NCBI RefSeq assembly: GCF_020447105.2
Contig: NZ_CP096184.1
Span: 1,798,001-1,862,000 of the forward strand
Direction: 5' to 3'
DNA: 64,000 nucleotides
DNA from: Demequina sp. TMPB413
Lineage (GTDB): Bacteria; Actinomycetota; Actinomycetes; Actinomycetales; Demequinaceae
Below the pieces are notes generated by a model, which made no database searches, was not told where the DNA came from, and worked only from the letters and a program-made list of their open reading frames with translations. A program made the position numbers and the translations under genes. Shown piece by piece: positions 43,666 to 53,827 of this stretch; the first letter of the stretch is position 1, and each line of letters opens with the position of its first letter.

Positions 43666-45459
43666 TCAGGCTTCCGAACGCATGCGCTCGAGCTCGGCCT
43701 CCACCACGTCGTCATCGAGCTTGGTGAAGATGGGGCTTGGCGCCGGCACCGGCGTGCCAGGCACGAGCGCATTGCGATGCCACGTGCCGTGCTGCACCGA
43801 GTAATCTCCCTCGATCACGGGATAGCTGCGATCGGCCACGTCAAGGTCTTGAACCTCGGCGATGCGCGGCATCGGCGAGAAGACGCCATCGCCGCCGAGC
43901 GCCTCGTGGACCTTCTGTGCGCCGTGCGGCATGAACGGCGCGAGCATCGTGTTGGCGTCGCTCACCAGTTGTGCGGCCACGCCAAGCACGGTCTTCATCC
44001 GCTCGGGGTCGGTGGTCTTGAGCTTCCACGGCGCGGTGTCCGCGAGGTACTTGTTCGCGTCGCCGACGATGCGCATCGCCTCGCTCACCGCCTGGCGTTG
44101 GCGGTGAATACCGATGAGCCTGCCCACCTCGTCGAATCCAGCCTCCGACGCGGCAAGGGCAGCGTTGTCAATGTCCTGAAGGTCGATCAGTTCGGGGATC
44201 GAGCCGATGTTCTTGTGCAGCAGCGTGGCGGTGCGGTTGACGAGGTTGCCCCAGCCAGCCACCAGTTCGTCGTTCGTGCGGCGCTTGAATTCGGCCCAGG
44301 TGAAGTCGGCGTCCGACGTCTCGGGCCCTGCAACAGCAATGAAGTACCTGAGTGCGTCCGGCTGGTAACGAGACAGCATGTCGCGCACGTAGATCACGTG
44401 CCCGCGAGAAGAAGAGAACTTGTTCGACTCCATCGTGAGGTACTCGCTTGAGACCACCTCGGTGGGAAGTCGCAACTCGCCGAACTCCGAGACCCTGCCG
44501 CCCTTGGCGCCCCGACCGTTGGCCGCGAGCAGCTCGGCTGGCCAAATCTGGGAGTGGAAGGTGATGTTGTCCTTGCCCATGAAGTAGTACGACAACGCCT
44601 CTGGGTCGTTCCACCACTTGCGCCACGCGTCAGGGTCACCGGACCGGCGAGCCCACTCGATTGAGGCGCTGAGATAACCGATCACGGCGTCGAACCACAC
44701 GTAGAGGCGCTTGTTCGGGTTGTTGTCCCAACCCATCAGCGGAACGGGGATGCCCCAATCGATGTCACGTGTCATCGCACGAGGTCGCACATCCTTGAGC
44801 AGGTTCAGCGAGAAGTTCAACACGTTGGGGCGCCATCCCTGGCGTCCGCCCAGCCACTCCCCTAGCCTCTCGGCGAGCGCCGGCAGGTCGAGAAAGAAGT
44901 GCTCGGTCTCCACAAACTCAGGCGTCTCGCCGTTGATCTTGGAGACGGGATCGATCAGATCAATCGCGTCCAGCTGGTTGCCGCACTTGTCACACTGATC
45001 GCCGCGGGCGCCGTCGTAGCCACAGATGGGACAGGTGCCCTCGATGTAGCGGTCGGGCAAGGTGCGGCCCGTCGAAGGGGAAATCGCTCCCCGCGTGGTC
45101 TTGGCCACCATGTAGCCGTTGCTGTGGCAGGCGGTGAAGAGATCTTGAGCCACGCGGTAGTGGTTGCCGGTGGTGGTCCGCGTGAACAGGTCGTAGCTCA
45201 GGCCCAGTTGCACCAAGTCTTCGACAATCACCCTGTTGTAGCGGTCGGCCAGCTCCTGAGGCGACACGCCCTCGCGTTCGGACTGCACCAGGATCGGCGT
45301 GCCGTGCTCGTCCGTTCCTGAGACCATCAGCACGTCGTGGCCTGCCATCCGCATGTACCGGCTAAACACATCGGAAGGGACTCCAAAACCGGCCACGTGG
45401 CCGATGTGGCGGGGCCCGTTTGCGTACGGCCAGGCAACAGCAGAGAGAATGCGAGACAT
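43666..45459 (-). CDS. metG: Methionyl-tRNA synthetase
   Basis: Class I synthetase, about 597 residues. The HIGH-like motif is [15 protein letters not shown]; the zinc knuckle has two CxxC pairs in [23 protein letters not shown] appears as [11 protein letters not shown]. The anticodon-binding C-terminal part has [15 protein letters not shown]; no C-terminal tRNA-binding appendix is present. Start ATG 45459 has GGATGA upstream; an in-frame ATG at 45468 is less well placed. In related genomes it is followed by tatD, which here is 9 kb away. Confidence 0.96.
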   Translation of the reverse strand: MSRILSAVAWPYANGPRHIGHVAGFGVPSDVFSRYMRMAGHDVLMVSGTDEHGTPILVQSEREGVSPQELADRYNRVIVEDLVQLGLSYDLFTRTTTGNHYRVAQDLFTACHSNGYMVAKTTRGAISPSTGRTLPDRYIEGTCPICGYDGARGDQCDKCGNQLDAIDLIDPVSKINGETPEFVETEHFFLDLPALAERLGEWLGGRQGWRPNVLNFSLNLLKDVRPRAMTRDIDWGIPVPLMGWDNNPNKRLYVWFDAVIGYLSASIEWARRSGDPDAWRKWWNDPEALSYYFMGKDNITFHSQIWPAELLAANGRGAKGGRVSEFGELRLPTEVVSSEYLTMESNKFSSSRGHVIYVRDMLSRYQPDALRYFIAVAGPETSDADFTWAEFKRRTNDELVAGWGNLVNRTATLLHKNIGSIPELIDLQDIDNAALAASEAGFDEVGRLIGIHRQRQAVSEAMRIVGDANKYLADTAPWKLKTTDPERMKTVLGVAAQLVSDANTMLAPFMPHGAQKVHEALGGDGVFSPMPRIAEVQDLDVADRSYPVIEGDYSVQHGTWHRNALVPGTPVPAPSPIFTKLDDDVVEAELERMRSEA

Positions 45460-45640
45460 GCCGCTCATCCTAGTGACAGCATCGGCCGGGTTCCGCAGGC
45501 GGCCATCACGCGGGAACGTCTTCGCGGGAGAGGTTCTCACGCTGAACCGCCGTCGCTAGGGTGGAGTCAGACCGCCGGCGCAGCGCCATCGCCGCTAGGG
45601 CAGGTCACCACGCGCACCATCCTCAGGAGGCATTCCGCTC

Positions 45641-47245
45641 ATGACCACTGAACCAGCGCCCACCACGCCTGCGCCCCCGCACGCTCACGGCACCCCCAAC
45701 CCCTTCGCTGGCATCCCGGTGAGCGACTACGTGCGGGATGCGGTCGCGCTCGTCCTGCTGCTCGTGTCGCTGTCGATGCCATGGAACCTCGACGACTTCG
45801 CGACCAGGGGTGCCACGGACAACATCGCTGTGGTGCTCGTGACGGTGCTGAGCATCTTGTCGCTCGCGCTGACGTACCTGGCCAGAGCCCAAGTCTTCGG
45901 ACCGGCAATGACTGTCGGCACCGCCGCCCTCATCAGGGGCGCGGCCAACGCTCCCTACGCGCTCGTTGTCGCCATCTACCTGATCATTGACGCGTCGAAG
46001 GGCGCCGACGAGTGGTACTACTCCGGCGGGATCGGCGTCGCCGCGGCGTTTGGCCTTGCGGGAGCGGTTCTCGCCGGCATGCCGCGCGTCGCAGAGAGCG
46101 ACTCCCTCGCACCGTGGCAAGTGACAGTGATGCAACAGGGCGCAGTAGGCCTTGCCGCGCTGTGGACCGTGCTGTCGTTCCTCAACCTCATCCTGGTGGT
46201 GCTGGACTACAAGGACATGGAAGCAGCCACGATCGGCATCGTTGTCCTGTCAGTGCTCATCATCCTTGTCGCCCTCGGTGCGGCAACCTTCGGCCTCTTT
46301 GTGCGCAGCGCGGCCGCCCGCGCCGCGGTGTTCGCTGGCACGCTGGCCGTCTTTGGCACCGCTGTCATCGACTGGATGACCGATTGGGACTTGTCAGGCG
46401 CCGGTATGGAATCGCTCCATGCCCCCGTGTTCAGCATCCTCCCGCTCATCACGCTTGGCGCCGTCGTCTCATCCCCGCTGGTCAAGGGACACACGAAGGC
46501 TGCGGATTCGGCCACGAGGGACTCCGGCGCCGCAACCTGGCTGCTGTTCGCCATCGCTGGCATCTCTGGTGCCGCCATCATCATGACGATTCTGCGTATG
46601 GTGGGCGATTTCGATGTCTCGACAGGCGTGGCGATTGGCTACATCGTGACGCTCATCCTGACCACCACGGCGGCGCTCATTGCGGCGGCCTTCGTGCGCC
46701 AGAACTTCACTGGCTCGCGGATGGTGGCGATCGCCGTGATGGGCGGAACCATTCTGGTGGGCGTCATCTCGCTTGTGCTCGTCAACAAGCTGGGCGACGT
46801 CGGGTTCCTTGACATCCTGCTGCACGTAGCGCTGCCGCTCGCGGTGATCGCACTGCTCGCTCTATCCATGCGCGGCGCGAACGCTCCCGTGGCCCCCGCG
46901 CCTGTCTCCCAGGCCGCGGCGGACGACGCAGGGCAGGCTGCCGCTGTCGAGGCCCCTGTGCCCGCCCCTGTCGTCGAGCCGCAGGTCTTGGCGCCGACGA
47001 CGGAGATCCCCGAGCCACCCGCTCCCGCGTCAGAGGCCGCTGCGGCACCGGAGGCGCACCCACGTGCAGCCGAGGCCGCCGACCCCGACACCTCCGCTCA
47101 GGCGCTGCACGAGATCGCTACCACCATCCCGGAGTTGAGGCCCACCGTGGCGGCCAACCCTTCGGCGTACCCCGAACTGCTCGAGTGGATGGGCAAATTG
47201 GGCGAGCCTGCGGTGGACGAGGCGATCTCCAAGCGCGACGCTTAA
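45641..47245 (+). CDS. Multi-pass membrane protein with C-terminal variant leucine-rich repeat segment
   Basis: 534 residues. About twelve hydrophobic segments span residues 25-415, including VALVLLLVSLSMPWNLDDF and ALPLAVIALLALSM. An Ala/Pro/Glu-rich linker (about 415-485) leads to a helical repeat ending SAQALHEIATTIPELRPTVAANPSAYPELLEWMG, resembling LRV-type repeats found at the ends of actinobacterial membrane proteins. Function unknown. CAGGAGG precedes the ATG. It is divergent from metG and ends at a strong hairpin. Confidence 0.8.
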   Translation: MTTEPAPTTPAPPHAHGTPNPFAGIPVSDYVRDAVALVLLLVSLSMPWNLDDFATRGATDNIAVVLVTVLSILSLALTYLARAQVFGPAMTVGTAALIRGAANAPYALVVAIYLIIDASKGADEWYYSGGIGVAAAFGLAGAVLAGMPRVAESDSLAPWQVTVMQQGAVGLAALWTVLSFLNLILVVLDYKDMEAATIGIVVLSVLIILVALGAATFGLFVRSAAARAAVFAGTLAVFGTAVIDWMTDWDLSGAGMESLHAPVFSILPLITLGAVVSSPLVKGHTKAADSATRDSGAATWLLFAIAGISGAAIIMTILRMVGDFDVSTGVAIGYIVTLILTTTAALIAAAFVRQNFTGSRMVAIAVMGGTILVGVISLVLVNKLGDVGFLDILLHVALPLAVIALLALSMRGANAPVAPAPVSQAAADDAGQAAAVEAPVPAPVVEPQVLAPTTEIPEPPAPASEAAAAPEAHPRAAEAADPDTSAQALHEIATTIPELRPTVAANPSAYPELLEWMGKLGEPAVDEAISKRDA

Positions 47246-47255
47246 GGCCGGCCAC

Positions 47256-47286
47256 GCGACCGCTGGCGTCCGACGTCAGCGGTCGC
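47256..47286. terminator. Bidirectional hairpin between the membrane protein gene and rsmI
   Basis: A perfect 10-bp stem GCGACCGCTG / CAGCGGTCGC with an 11-nt loop lies 10 bp after the upstream stop and overlaps the rsmI stop, so it can end both converging transcripts. Confidence 0.65.
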
Positions 47287-48115
47287 TGCGAGCCGCCACC
47301 ACGGCGGCATAGAGGTCGCGTTGCGGAACACCGAAGGTGGCGGCGAGATCTGCCACCACGGCTTTGGCGCGCTCTCCCTCGCCCACGCGCGTCAAGGCTT
47401 CTGCGACGAGGCGCTCAAGCGTCGGCGCCTCTGCGGGACGCCCGGCCACCACGATCACGATCTCCCCACGCGGCTCCTCCGCCTCGGCCCACTCCGCCAA
47501 GTCGGCAAGAGGCCCTCGGCGCGTCTCTTCGTAGCGCTTGGTGATCTCGCGCGACACGGAGGCCTGCCGGTCGGCGCCAAAAGCCGCGGCCATGGCCGTC
47601 AAGGTGGCCGCCACGCGGTGCGGCGACTCAAAGAAGATCAGCGTGCGTTGCTCGCCAGCCAATGCGGCGAGTGCAGAAGCCTTCTCGCCCTCCTTACGAG
47701 GGGGAAAGCCCTCGAAGGCGAAACGATCCGTCGGCAGGCCCGACAGCGCGAGCGCGGCGAGCGCCGCTGACGGGCCAGGGAGCACCTCGACGGGAGCATC
47801 GGCCGCGATGGCCACCTGCAAGAGCCGGTAGCCGGGGTCGGAAACCATGGGCATGCCGGCGTCTGACACCACCACCACGGTCTCCCCCGCGAGCACCCTG
47901 TCCACCAGTCGCTGGGCGACGCGCTCCTCATTGTGCTCGTGAAGCGCAACCAGCTCGCCGGCGAGGCGAATCTGCGCCCGCATGGCCAATTCCTTGGTGA
48001 CCCGGGTGTCCTCCGCAGCCACGACGTCGGCCGTTGACAGGGCCTCCCACAGCCTGGCGCTGCCGTCGCCGACGTTGCCGATGGGGGTGGCGGCAAGGAT
48101 GAGTCGGCCTGGCAT
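47276..48115 (-). CDS. rsmI: 16S rRNA (cytidine1402-2'-O)-methyltransferase
   Basis: Methylates C1402 of 16S rRNA in the P site. 279 residues, YraL family tetrapyrrole-methylase fold. Landmarks: LILAATPIGNVGDGSARL, VVAAEDTRVTKELAM, LHEHNEERVAQRLV, VVVVSDAGMPMVSDPGYRLLQVA, the PGPSAALAALALSGLPTDRFAFEGFPPRK segment and FFESPHRVAATL. The ATG at 48115 is chosen; an extended frame from 48430 overlaps the divergent pmt gene. Confidence 0.94.
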   Translation of the reverse strand: MPGRLILAATPIGNVGDGSARLWEALSTADVVAAEDTRVTKELAMRAQIRLAGELVALHEHNEERVAQRLVDRVLAGETVVVVSDAGMPMVSDPGYRLLQVAIAADAPVEVLPGPSAALAALALSGLPTDRFAFEGFPPRKEGEKASALAALAGEQRTLIFFESPHRVAATLTAMAAAFGADRQASVSREITKRYEETRRGPLADLAEWAEAEEPRGEIVIVVAGRPAEAPTLERLVAEALTRVGEGERAKAVVADLAATFGVPQRDLYAAVVAARSDR

Positions 48116-48184
48116 GGCTCCAGACTTGCATACAGCGGCGCCGACGCTGTGCTCCCCTGGCCTGGCGGCGACTAGGCTCTTGCC

Positions 48185-49666
48185 GTGATCGGGACCCTGT
48201 GGCGCTGGCGTGCGACCGTCATGGCGTCGGCCGTCACCCTCCTTGCCGCCGTGCTGCGCTTCGCCGATCTTGGCCATCCGCGCGCCCTTGTCTTTGACGA
48301 GGTCTACTACGTCCGCGGCGCCTACTCGCTGCTCACCTTCGGATACGAGGGCAATTGGGGAGACGACGAGGGCCACTTCGCGCAAGGCGACTACTCCGAC
48401 CTCGAGACCGAGGGTGACTACATCGTCCATCCGATGGTGGGCAAGCTACTGATCGCGGCCGGCATGAAGGTGTTTGGCTACGGGCCTTTCGGCTGGCGCT
48501 TCGCCGGAGCGCTGCTGGGCACCGCGACCGTGTTGATCGTCGCGCTCCTGATGCGTCGCATCATGCGATCCACGTTGTGGGGCGGGGTCGCCGGGCTGTT
48601 GCTCGCGATCGATGGTCTCCACATCACCATGTCGCGCACCGCGATCCTGGACATCTTCCTGACCTTCTTTGTGGTCGCCGCCTTCGCGTTGCTGTGGCTA
48701 GACCGATGGCGGGCTCAACGCATCTATGACGCCCATCCAGCCGACACCGTCGGCGACTGGGGGCCGCGCGTTGGCATCAGGTGGTGGCGCCTGGCGGCGC
48801 TCGTGGCCCTGGGACTTGCTGCGGGCGTGAAGTGGTCTGGGCTGTACTTCGCCGCAGCGTTCCTCGTGACCTTCGTGCTGCTTGATGCCGCCGACCGCAA
48901 GGCCGCCGGATACCGGCACTGGCTGTCGGCAACGGCTCTACGCACGGCCCTGCCCGGCGTGGTGGCAACGCTCATGATCCTGCCCGCCGTCTACATCGCC
49001 CAGTGGGCCAACTGGTTCGCGACCGAGGGTTCCTACCGGCGTCGGTGGGCGGAGAACCACCCCGACGAGGGCGTCACGTGGCTCCCTGCGCCGCTGCGGT
49101 CGCTGTGGAGCTACCACCAGTCGATGTACGACTTCCACAAGGACCTGTCCACGCCGCACCCGTGGGAGTCCCACCCGGGCGGCTGGATCATCCAGTTCAG
49201 GCCGACCTCGTTCTACTTTGAACGCATTGAAGACGCCAGGTGCATGGGCGACAGTTGCGTGCAGGCGATCACGTCGGTGGGCAATCCCTTCATCTGGTGG
49301 GCTGGGCTGGCTGCGCTGTGCTACGCGATCTGGCGATTCATGGTCCGCAGGGATCGGCTCGGCATGATCCTCGTGGTGGGAACGCTCGCCTCATGGCTCC
49401 CGTGGGTTCCCTTTGCGCACCGCACCATCTTCACGTTCTACGCAGTCACGATGGCGCCTTTCGTCGTGATGACGCTGGTGTGGGCGCTCCAGCGCTTCGC
49501 CCAGCCCGACTGGCTTGAGGGTCGCTTCTCGCGCAGGCGCGGCCTCGCGGTGGGCTGGTTCCTGGTGGCAACGATCTTCGTGTCCGCGTTCTTCTATCCG
49601 CTCTGGACGGGGCAATCGATCCCTGACTGGTATCGCGACATCCACGTGTGGCTGCCCACCTGGTAG
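48185..49666 (+). CDS. pmt: Dolichyl-phosphate-mannose--protein mannosyltransferase (GT39)
   Basis: Integral membrane glycosyltransferase that O-mannosylates secreted proteins from polyprenyl-phosphomannose. 493 residues, about ten helices. The catalytic acidic motif is in FADLGHPRALVFDEVYYVRGAYSLL (Asp-Glu); VHPMVGKLLIAAGM and the FRPTSFYF region follow, as does a C-terminal 4TM domain. Start is GTG 48185. Related genomes keep pmt beside rsmI and metG. A hairpin follows the stop. Confidence 0.93.
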   Translation: MIGTLWRWRATVMASAVTLLAAVLRFADLGHPRALVFDEVYYVRGAYSLLTFGYEGNWGDDEGHFAQGDYSDLETEGDYIVHPMVGKLLIAAGMKVFGYGPFGWRFAGALLGTATVLIVALLMRRIMRSTLWGGVAGLLLAIDGLHITMSRTAILDIFLTFFVVAAFALLWLDRWRAQRIYDAHPADTVGDWGPRVGIRWWRLAALVALGLAAGVKWSGLYFAAAFLVTFVLLDAADRKAAGYRHWLSATALRTALPGVVATLMILPAVYIAQWANWFATEGSYRRRWAENHPDEGVTWLPAPLRSLWSYHQSMYDFHKDLSTPHPWESHPGGWIIQFRPTSFYFERIEDARCMGDSCVQAITSVGNPFIWWAGLAALCYAIWRFMVRRDRLGMILVVGTLASWLPWVPFAHRTIFTFYAVTMAPFVVMTLVWALQRFAQPDWLEGRFSRRRGLAVGWFLVATIFVSAFFYPLWTGQSIPDWYRDIHVWLPTW

Positions 49667-49669
49667 GGA

Positions 49670-49684
49670 CCGCCGCCAAGGCGG
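49670..49684. terminator. Hairpin between pmt and the Lrp regulator
   Basis: Stem CCGCC / GGCGG with a 5-nt loop lies just past the pmt stop, between converging genes. Confidence 0.5.
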
Positions 49685-49691
49685 GGCTCGA

Positions 49692-50135
49692 CTACGCCCC
49701 GGTGTTCTCCACCAGCCGCGACAGCACCAAGGCGCTGCGGGTGTTATCCACCTGACGCGCAAGCCTGATCGTCTCCAGGGCCTCCTCGAGGTCCGTCATG
49801 GTGGCGGCGCGCATGCGCACTAAAGCGTCGGCCGATCCCGTGACGGTCCAGGCCTCCACGACGTGGGAGTTACCGCTCAGGATTCGCCTGAGTTCCTCGG
49901 GGGCGACCGTGCCGGTGCAGAAGAGTTCGACGATCGCCTCGATGGCCTGACCATCCACGGTGGGGTCGAGCCGCACGCCAAAACCCCTGATCACACCCTC
50001 AGCGGTCATCCTGTCGATGCGCCGCTTCACGGCGGAGGCGGAGAGCCCCACCCGCTGGGCAATGTCGGCGAAGCTCGCCCTGCCGTCCACCCTGAGGTGG
50101 TCGATGATGAGCCGGTCAAGGCCGTCGATGGTCAC
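49692..50135 (-). CDS. Lrp/AsnC family transcriptional regulator
   Basis: 147 residues. The N-terminal helix-turn-helix is IDGLDRLIIDHLRVDGRASFADIAQRVGLSASAVKRRIDRM; the C-terminal ferredoxin-like RAM domain (about 65-147) binds amino acids and forms octamers. A GGGAGG site stands just before the GTG at 50135. Divergent from ddaH by about 120 bp. It probably controls ddaH-ocd in response to arginine or a related amino acid. Confidence 0.9.
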   Translation of the reverse strand: MTIDGLDRLIIDHLRVDGRASFADIAQRVGLSASAVKRRIDRMTAEGVIRGFGVRLDPTVDGQAIEAIVELFCTGTVAPEELRRILSGNSHVVEAWTVTGSADALVRMRAATMTDLEEALETIRLARQVDNTRSALVLSRLVENTGA

Positions 50136-50256
50136 GCTGCACCTCCCATTGCGCCCGATTCTTGCACAGCGGACACCGAAGACGCACAGAAATGGCGTCA
50201 CTGGTCGTATTCGTGCATGACTTTGTTGGCATCCTGTCCCCAGGAGGTCCCCCCAT

Positions 50257-51123
50257 ATGACCATCACCGCGCCGTCCCCGCGCGTCACGGAACGCAGCGC
50301 TCAAGCGATGAGCGTTCTCATGTGCCGCCCCAGTCACTTCACCGTGAGCTATCGCATCAACCCCTGGATGGATCCCGACAGCCCCACGGATACTGGCCGC
50401 GCGGTGACTCAATGGGAACAGTTGCGCGAGACGTACAGGAGCCTTGGCTTCGAGGTGCGGGAGATCTCACCGATCGATGGCCTGCCGGACATGGTCTTTG
50501 CCGCAAACGGCGGACTGGTGATCGACGACGTCGCGTACACCGCAAGCTTTCACTACCCACAGCGTCAACCGGAGGGACCCGCGTACGGCTCGTGGTTCGC
50601 CGCAGCGGGCCTCACCGTGCACTACGCGCAGTACGTCAATGAGGGCGAGGGCGACTTCCTGCCGATCGGCGACGTGATTCTCGCTGGGCACGGGTTCCGC
50701 ACTGACACCGCCAGCCACGTCGAGGCCGCCAGCGTTTTCGGACGCGAGGTGCTGCCGCTGGAGTTGGTCAGGCCGGAGTTCTATCACCTGGACACGGCGC
50801 TCACCATCCTCGACAGGCGCCCAGGAGCCGAGCACATCGCCTACCTCCCCGGCGCATTCAGCGAACAGAGCCTCGCCGAACTACGCCGGCGCTTCCCCGA
50901 CGCGATCGAGGTCTCGGAAGCAGACGCCGCGGTGTTCGGCCTCAACGCGGTCTCCGACGGGCTGCACGTCATCACCGCATCGGCCGCGACGGGCTTCCAC
51001 GCCCAGCTTCGCGACCACGGCTACACCCCCATCGGCGTCGACCTCACCGAGCTGTTGCTCGGCGGCGGCGGCGTGAAGTGCTGCACGCTCGAACTCAGGA
51101 GCGCGCCAGGAAAGGAGTCCTGA
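50257..51123 (+). CDS. ddaH: Dimethylargininase / arginine dihydrolase-like guanidino-group hydrolase
   Basis: 288-residue enzyme of the guanidine-modifying (amidinotransferase) superfamily. Catalytic parts are visible: PDMVFAANGGLV, ILAGHGFRTDT, the His in EFYHLDTALTIL, and the nucleophile Cys in GGGGVKCCTLEL. DDAH enzymes convert methylarginines to citrulline; the VFAANGG form also resembles the dihydrolases ArgZ/AgrE, which convert arginine to ornithine. Its stop overlaps the ornithine cyclodeaminase ATG by one base, fitting either reading. Divergent from an Lrp regulator. Confidence 0.88.
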   Translation: MTITAPSPRVTERSAQAMSVLMCRPSHFTVSYRINPWMDPDSPTDTGRAVTQWEQLRETYRSLGFEVREISPIDGLPDMVFAANGGLVIDDVAYTASFHYPQRQPEGPAYGSWFAAAGLTVHYAQYVNEGEGDFLPIGDVILAGHGFRTDTASHVEAASVFGREVLPLELVRPEFYHLDTALTILDRRPGAEHIAYLPGAFSEQSLAELRRRFPDAIEVSEADAAVFGLNAVSDGLHVITASAATGFHAQLRDHGYTPIGVDLTELLLGGGGVKCCTLELRSAPGKES

Positions 51124-52160
51124 TGGTTCTCTATGTTGATGCCCCCCGCATGCGCGAGTGGATTGCCGAGCGTGGCGTCGAGCCCATCATCATCGATCTG
51201 GTGCAGCGCATGGAGCAGGCCTTCACGCGCTGGATGGACTTTGAACGCGAGCCCCGCATCGCTTCGCACTCGAAGCATGGCGTGATCGAGCTGATGCCTA
51301 CCTCTGACGGCGAGCACTACGCGTTCAAGTACGTCAACGGTCACCCTTTGAACCCGATGGTGGGCCTGCAGACCGTCTCCGGCTTTGGCGTGTACTCCGA
51401 CGTGGCGACCGGCTACCCGCTCATGGTTGCCGAGATGAACCTGCTGACCGCGCTGCGCACCGCGGCAACGTCGGCCATGGCGGCGCGCTACCTGGCGCGG
51501 CCGGACTCCAAGGTGCTGGCCCTCATCGGCACCGGCAGCCAGTCGGAGTTCCAGACGCTTGCCATGCGCGCCGTGGTGGGCGTTGACTCTGTCCGCATCT
51601 GGGATGTGGACCCCGCCGCGATGGACAAGTACGAGCGGAACATGGCCGGCCTTGGCTTTGACGTCTACAGGGCGCACAGCGCGGCCGACGCGGTGGCTGG
51701 GGCGGACATCGTCACAACCTGCACCGCCGACAAGACCAATGCGACGGTACTCACCAACGACATGGTGACCGAGGGCGTCCACCTCAACGCGATCGGCGGC
51801 GATTGCCCAGGCAAGACGGAATTGGACGCCGCCATCTTGTTGCGCTCGCGCATCTTTGTGGAGCACGAGCCGCAGACCCGCATCGAGGGTGAGATTCAGC
51901 AGCTGCCTGCGACCCACCCGGTGGAGGCGTTGTGGCGCGTGGTCGCCGGCACCACCCCCGGCCGCACGGACGACGCGGAGATCACGGTATTCGACTCGGT
52001 GGGCTTTGCGATTGAGGACTTCGTGGCGCTCGCCTACCTTCGCGATGATGTCGATGGCACCCGCTTTGCGGGCGAGCTCGATCTGATCACGTCCCCGCAG
52101 GACCCCAAGGACCTGTTCTCGCTGATTGCGACTCCCGCACTGACGCGGAGCGCTCGCTAG
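51123..52160 (+). CDS. ocd: Ornithine cyclodeaminase family protein
   Basis: 345 residues. Converts L-ornithine to L-proline with release of ammonia, or acts on a related amino acid. Family marks: LIGTGSQSEFQTLAMRAV (NAD loop), RIWDVDPAAMDKYE, IVTTCTADKTNATVLT, AIGGDCPGKTELD with catalytic Asp, and ITVFDSVGFAIEDFVAL. The ATG is preceded by AAAGGAG. Co-transcribed with ddaH. The 3' end overlaps the converging SulP gene by 4 bp. Confidence 0.92.
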   Translation: MVLYVDAPRMREWIAERGVEPIIIDLVQRMEQAFTRWMDFEREPRIASHSKHGVIELMPTSDGEHYAFKYVNGHPLNPMVGLQTVSGFGVYSDVATGYPLMVAEMNLLTALRTAATSAMAARYLARPDSKVLALIGTGSQSEFQTLAMRAVVGVDSVRIWDVDPAAMDKYERNMAGLGFDVYRAHSAADAVAGADIVTTCTADKTNATVLTNDMVTEGVHLNAIGGDCPGKTELDAAILLRSRIFVEHEPQTRIEGEIQQLPATHPVEALWRVVAGTTPGRTDDAEITVFDSVGFAIEDFVALAYLRDDVDGTRFAGELDLITSPQDPKDLFSLIATPALTRSAR

Positions 52161-53827
52161 GCGCGCATCGGGCTGGCGGGGGCGATCTCGTCGGCAGCCT
52201 CGCCTCTTTCGACGTGGCTCCTGGCGTGCTCGATGGCCTCGTAGAGATGATCGAACAGGTGATGGTGGTGCCTGAGCGCCTCGATCACGCCCGCACGCGT
52301 CACCTGGGCAAGGTGGCGTTCCTGGACGCCCTTGATCAGCACGGTGACGCCGCGCGCCTCGAGGGCCTCGACAATCTCGACGAGCACTTGCGCGCCGGTC
52401 GCGTCGAGCAACTGCAACTGGGAGAGCCGCAGGATCACCACGGAGACGCCGTCGATCGCCATGACGCGTTCCTGGACGCGTTCGGCGGCGGCGAAGAACA
52501 GGGCACCGTCGATGCGGAACACCGCGATGCTCTCGTCGCCTGGCATTCCTGGGGCGGGGAGTTCTTCGCGGTGCACGCCCGCGGTGGCGGCGAGCGCGCG
52601 TAGTGCGAAGAACGCCGCAGCAACAAGACCGACGCCGACGGCGTAGATGAGGTCGACGCTCACGGTCACCACGGCGGTGATGACGAACAGCAGCGCGCTG
52701 GAGCGGGACGAGCGGAACACGGCGGTGATGGTCCGGCGCGGCACCATGCGCACCGCGGTCACCATCAGCACACCTGCCAGTGCGGCCAAGGGGATGTTGT
52801 CCACCACCGTGGCCCCCACCGAGACGATCAGGAGTAGTGCGACGGCGTGCACGATCGCGGCCAGGCGGGTGCGGCCTCCTGAGCGGACGTTGACGGCGGT
52901 GCGGGCGATCGCTCCCGTGGCGGGCATGCCGCCAAAGAAGCCAGACGCAACGGAGGCGAGGCCCTGACCCACCAGTTCCCTGTCGGCGTCGTACGGGCCG
53001 GTGTTCGAGTGTGCCGATGCGACGCGGGCGGAGAGCAGCGATTCGATGGCCGCGAGCGCGGCGACCGTGGCGGCGGGAACGATCAGTTGACTCGCGAGTT
53101 CGAGGCTCACGTGCGGCACCGAGGGTGCGGGTAGCCCGGCGGGGAGGGCCCCGATGAGGGCCACGGGGGCGTGTGCCACGGCGGCGACGATGGTGGCGCC
53201 CACCACGGCGAGGATCGAGCCTGGGATGCGCGGCGCCCACACGGAGAAGCCAAGCGTGACGGCCGCGACCCCGGCGACGATGCCAAGCGACCACACGGCG
53301 CTACCCCCGCTGGCGTCGGCGATGGCGTTGCCCGCCTCGATCACGGCGTTGGCGCCGTGGTGCGTGGACGTCACCCCAAGGGCTCCAGGCACCTGTTGGA
53401 GGAAGATGATGATGGCAATGCCGAGCGTGAAGCCCTCGATGACGGGCCACGGGATGGCCGCGACCGCGCGCCCCAGCTTGAGCACTCCTGCCACCAGCAC
53501 GAACACGCCTGCGAGGGCGCTCACCACGGCCAGCGCGCCCACCCCGTGCGCGGTGATGATGGGCGCGAGCACCACCACCATGGCGCCGGTGGGCCCCGAG
53601 ACCTGGATGTTGGAACCGCCGAACACGCCTGCCACGAGGCCCGCCACGATCGCGGTGACGAGGCCCGCAGCCGCGCCGGCGCCGGAGGTGACGCCAAAGG
53701 CGAGTGCCAGGGGCAGGGCGACGATGCCGACGGTGACGCCGGCGATGACGTCGCCCTTCCAGGTGGTGCGCAGTTGCGCGTAGTCCGAGCGGCCTGGCAG
53801 GAGGGTGCGCAGCCGCGTGGCGCTCAT
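52157..53827 (-). CDS. SulP family anion transporter with STAS domain
   Basis: 556-residue member of the SLC26/SulP family: sulphate, bicarbonate or other anion transport. Family blocks are GVTVGIVALPLALAFGVTSGAGAAAGLVTAIVAGLVAGVFGGSNIQVSGPTGAMVVVL and GFFGGMPATGAIARTAVNVRSGGRT. A STAS domain (about 445-535, VFRIDGALFFAAAERVQERV ... LQLLDATGAQVL) follows. Ions cannot be assigned. The ATG is inside the stop of the ArsR regulator, so the two are coupled. Confidence 0.92.
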   Translation of the reverse strand: MSATRLRTLLPGRSDYAQLRTTWKGDVIAGVTVGIVALPLALAFGVTSGAGAAAGLVTAIVAGLVAGVFGGSNIQVSGPTGAMVVVLAPIITAHGVGALAVVSALAGVFVLVAGVLKLGRAVAAIPWPVIEGFTLGIAIIIFLQQVPGALGVTSTHHGANAVIEAGNAIADASGGSAVWSLGIVAGVAAVTLGFSVWAPRIPGSILAVVGATIVAAVAHAPVALIGALPAGLPAPSVPHVSLELASQLIVPAATVAALAAIESLLSARVASAHSNTGPYDADRELVGQGLASVASGFFGGMPATGAIARTAVNVRSGGRTRLAAIVHAVALLLIVSVGATVVDNIPLAALAGVLMVTAVRMVPRRTITAVFRSSRSSALLFVITAVVTVSVDLIYAVGVGLVAAAFFALRALAATAGVHREELPAPGMPGDESIAVFRIDGALFFAAAERVQERVMAIDGVSVVILRLSQLQLLDATGAQVLVEIVEALEARGVTVLIKGVQERHLAQVTRAGVIEALRHHHHLFDHLYEAIEHARSHVERGEAADEIAPASPMRA

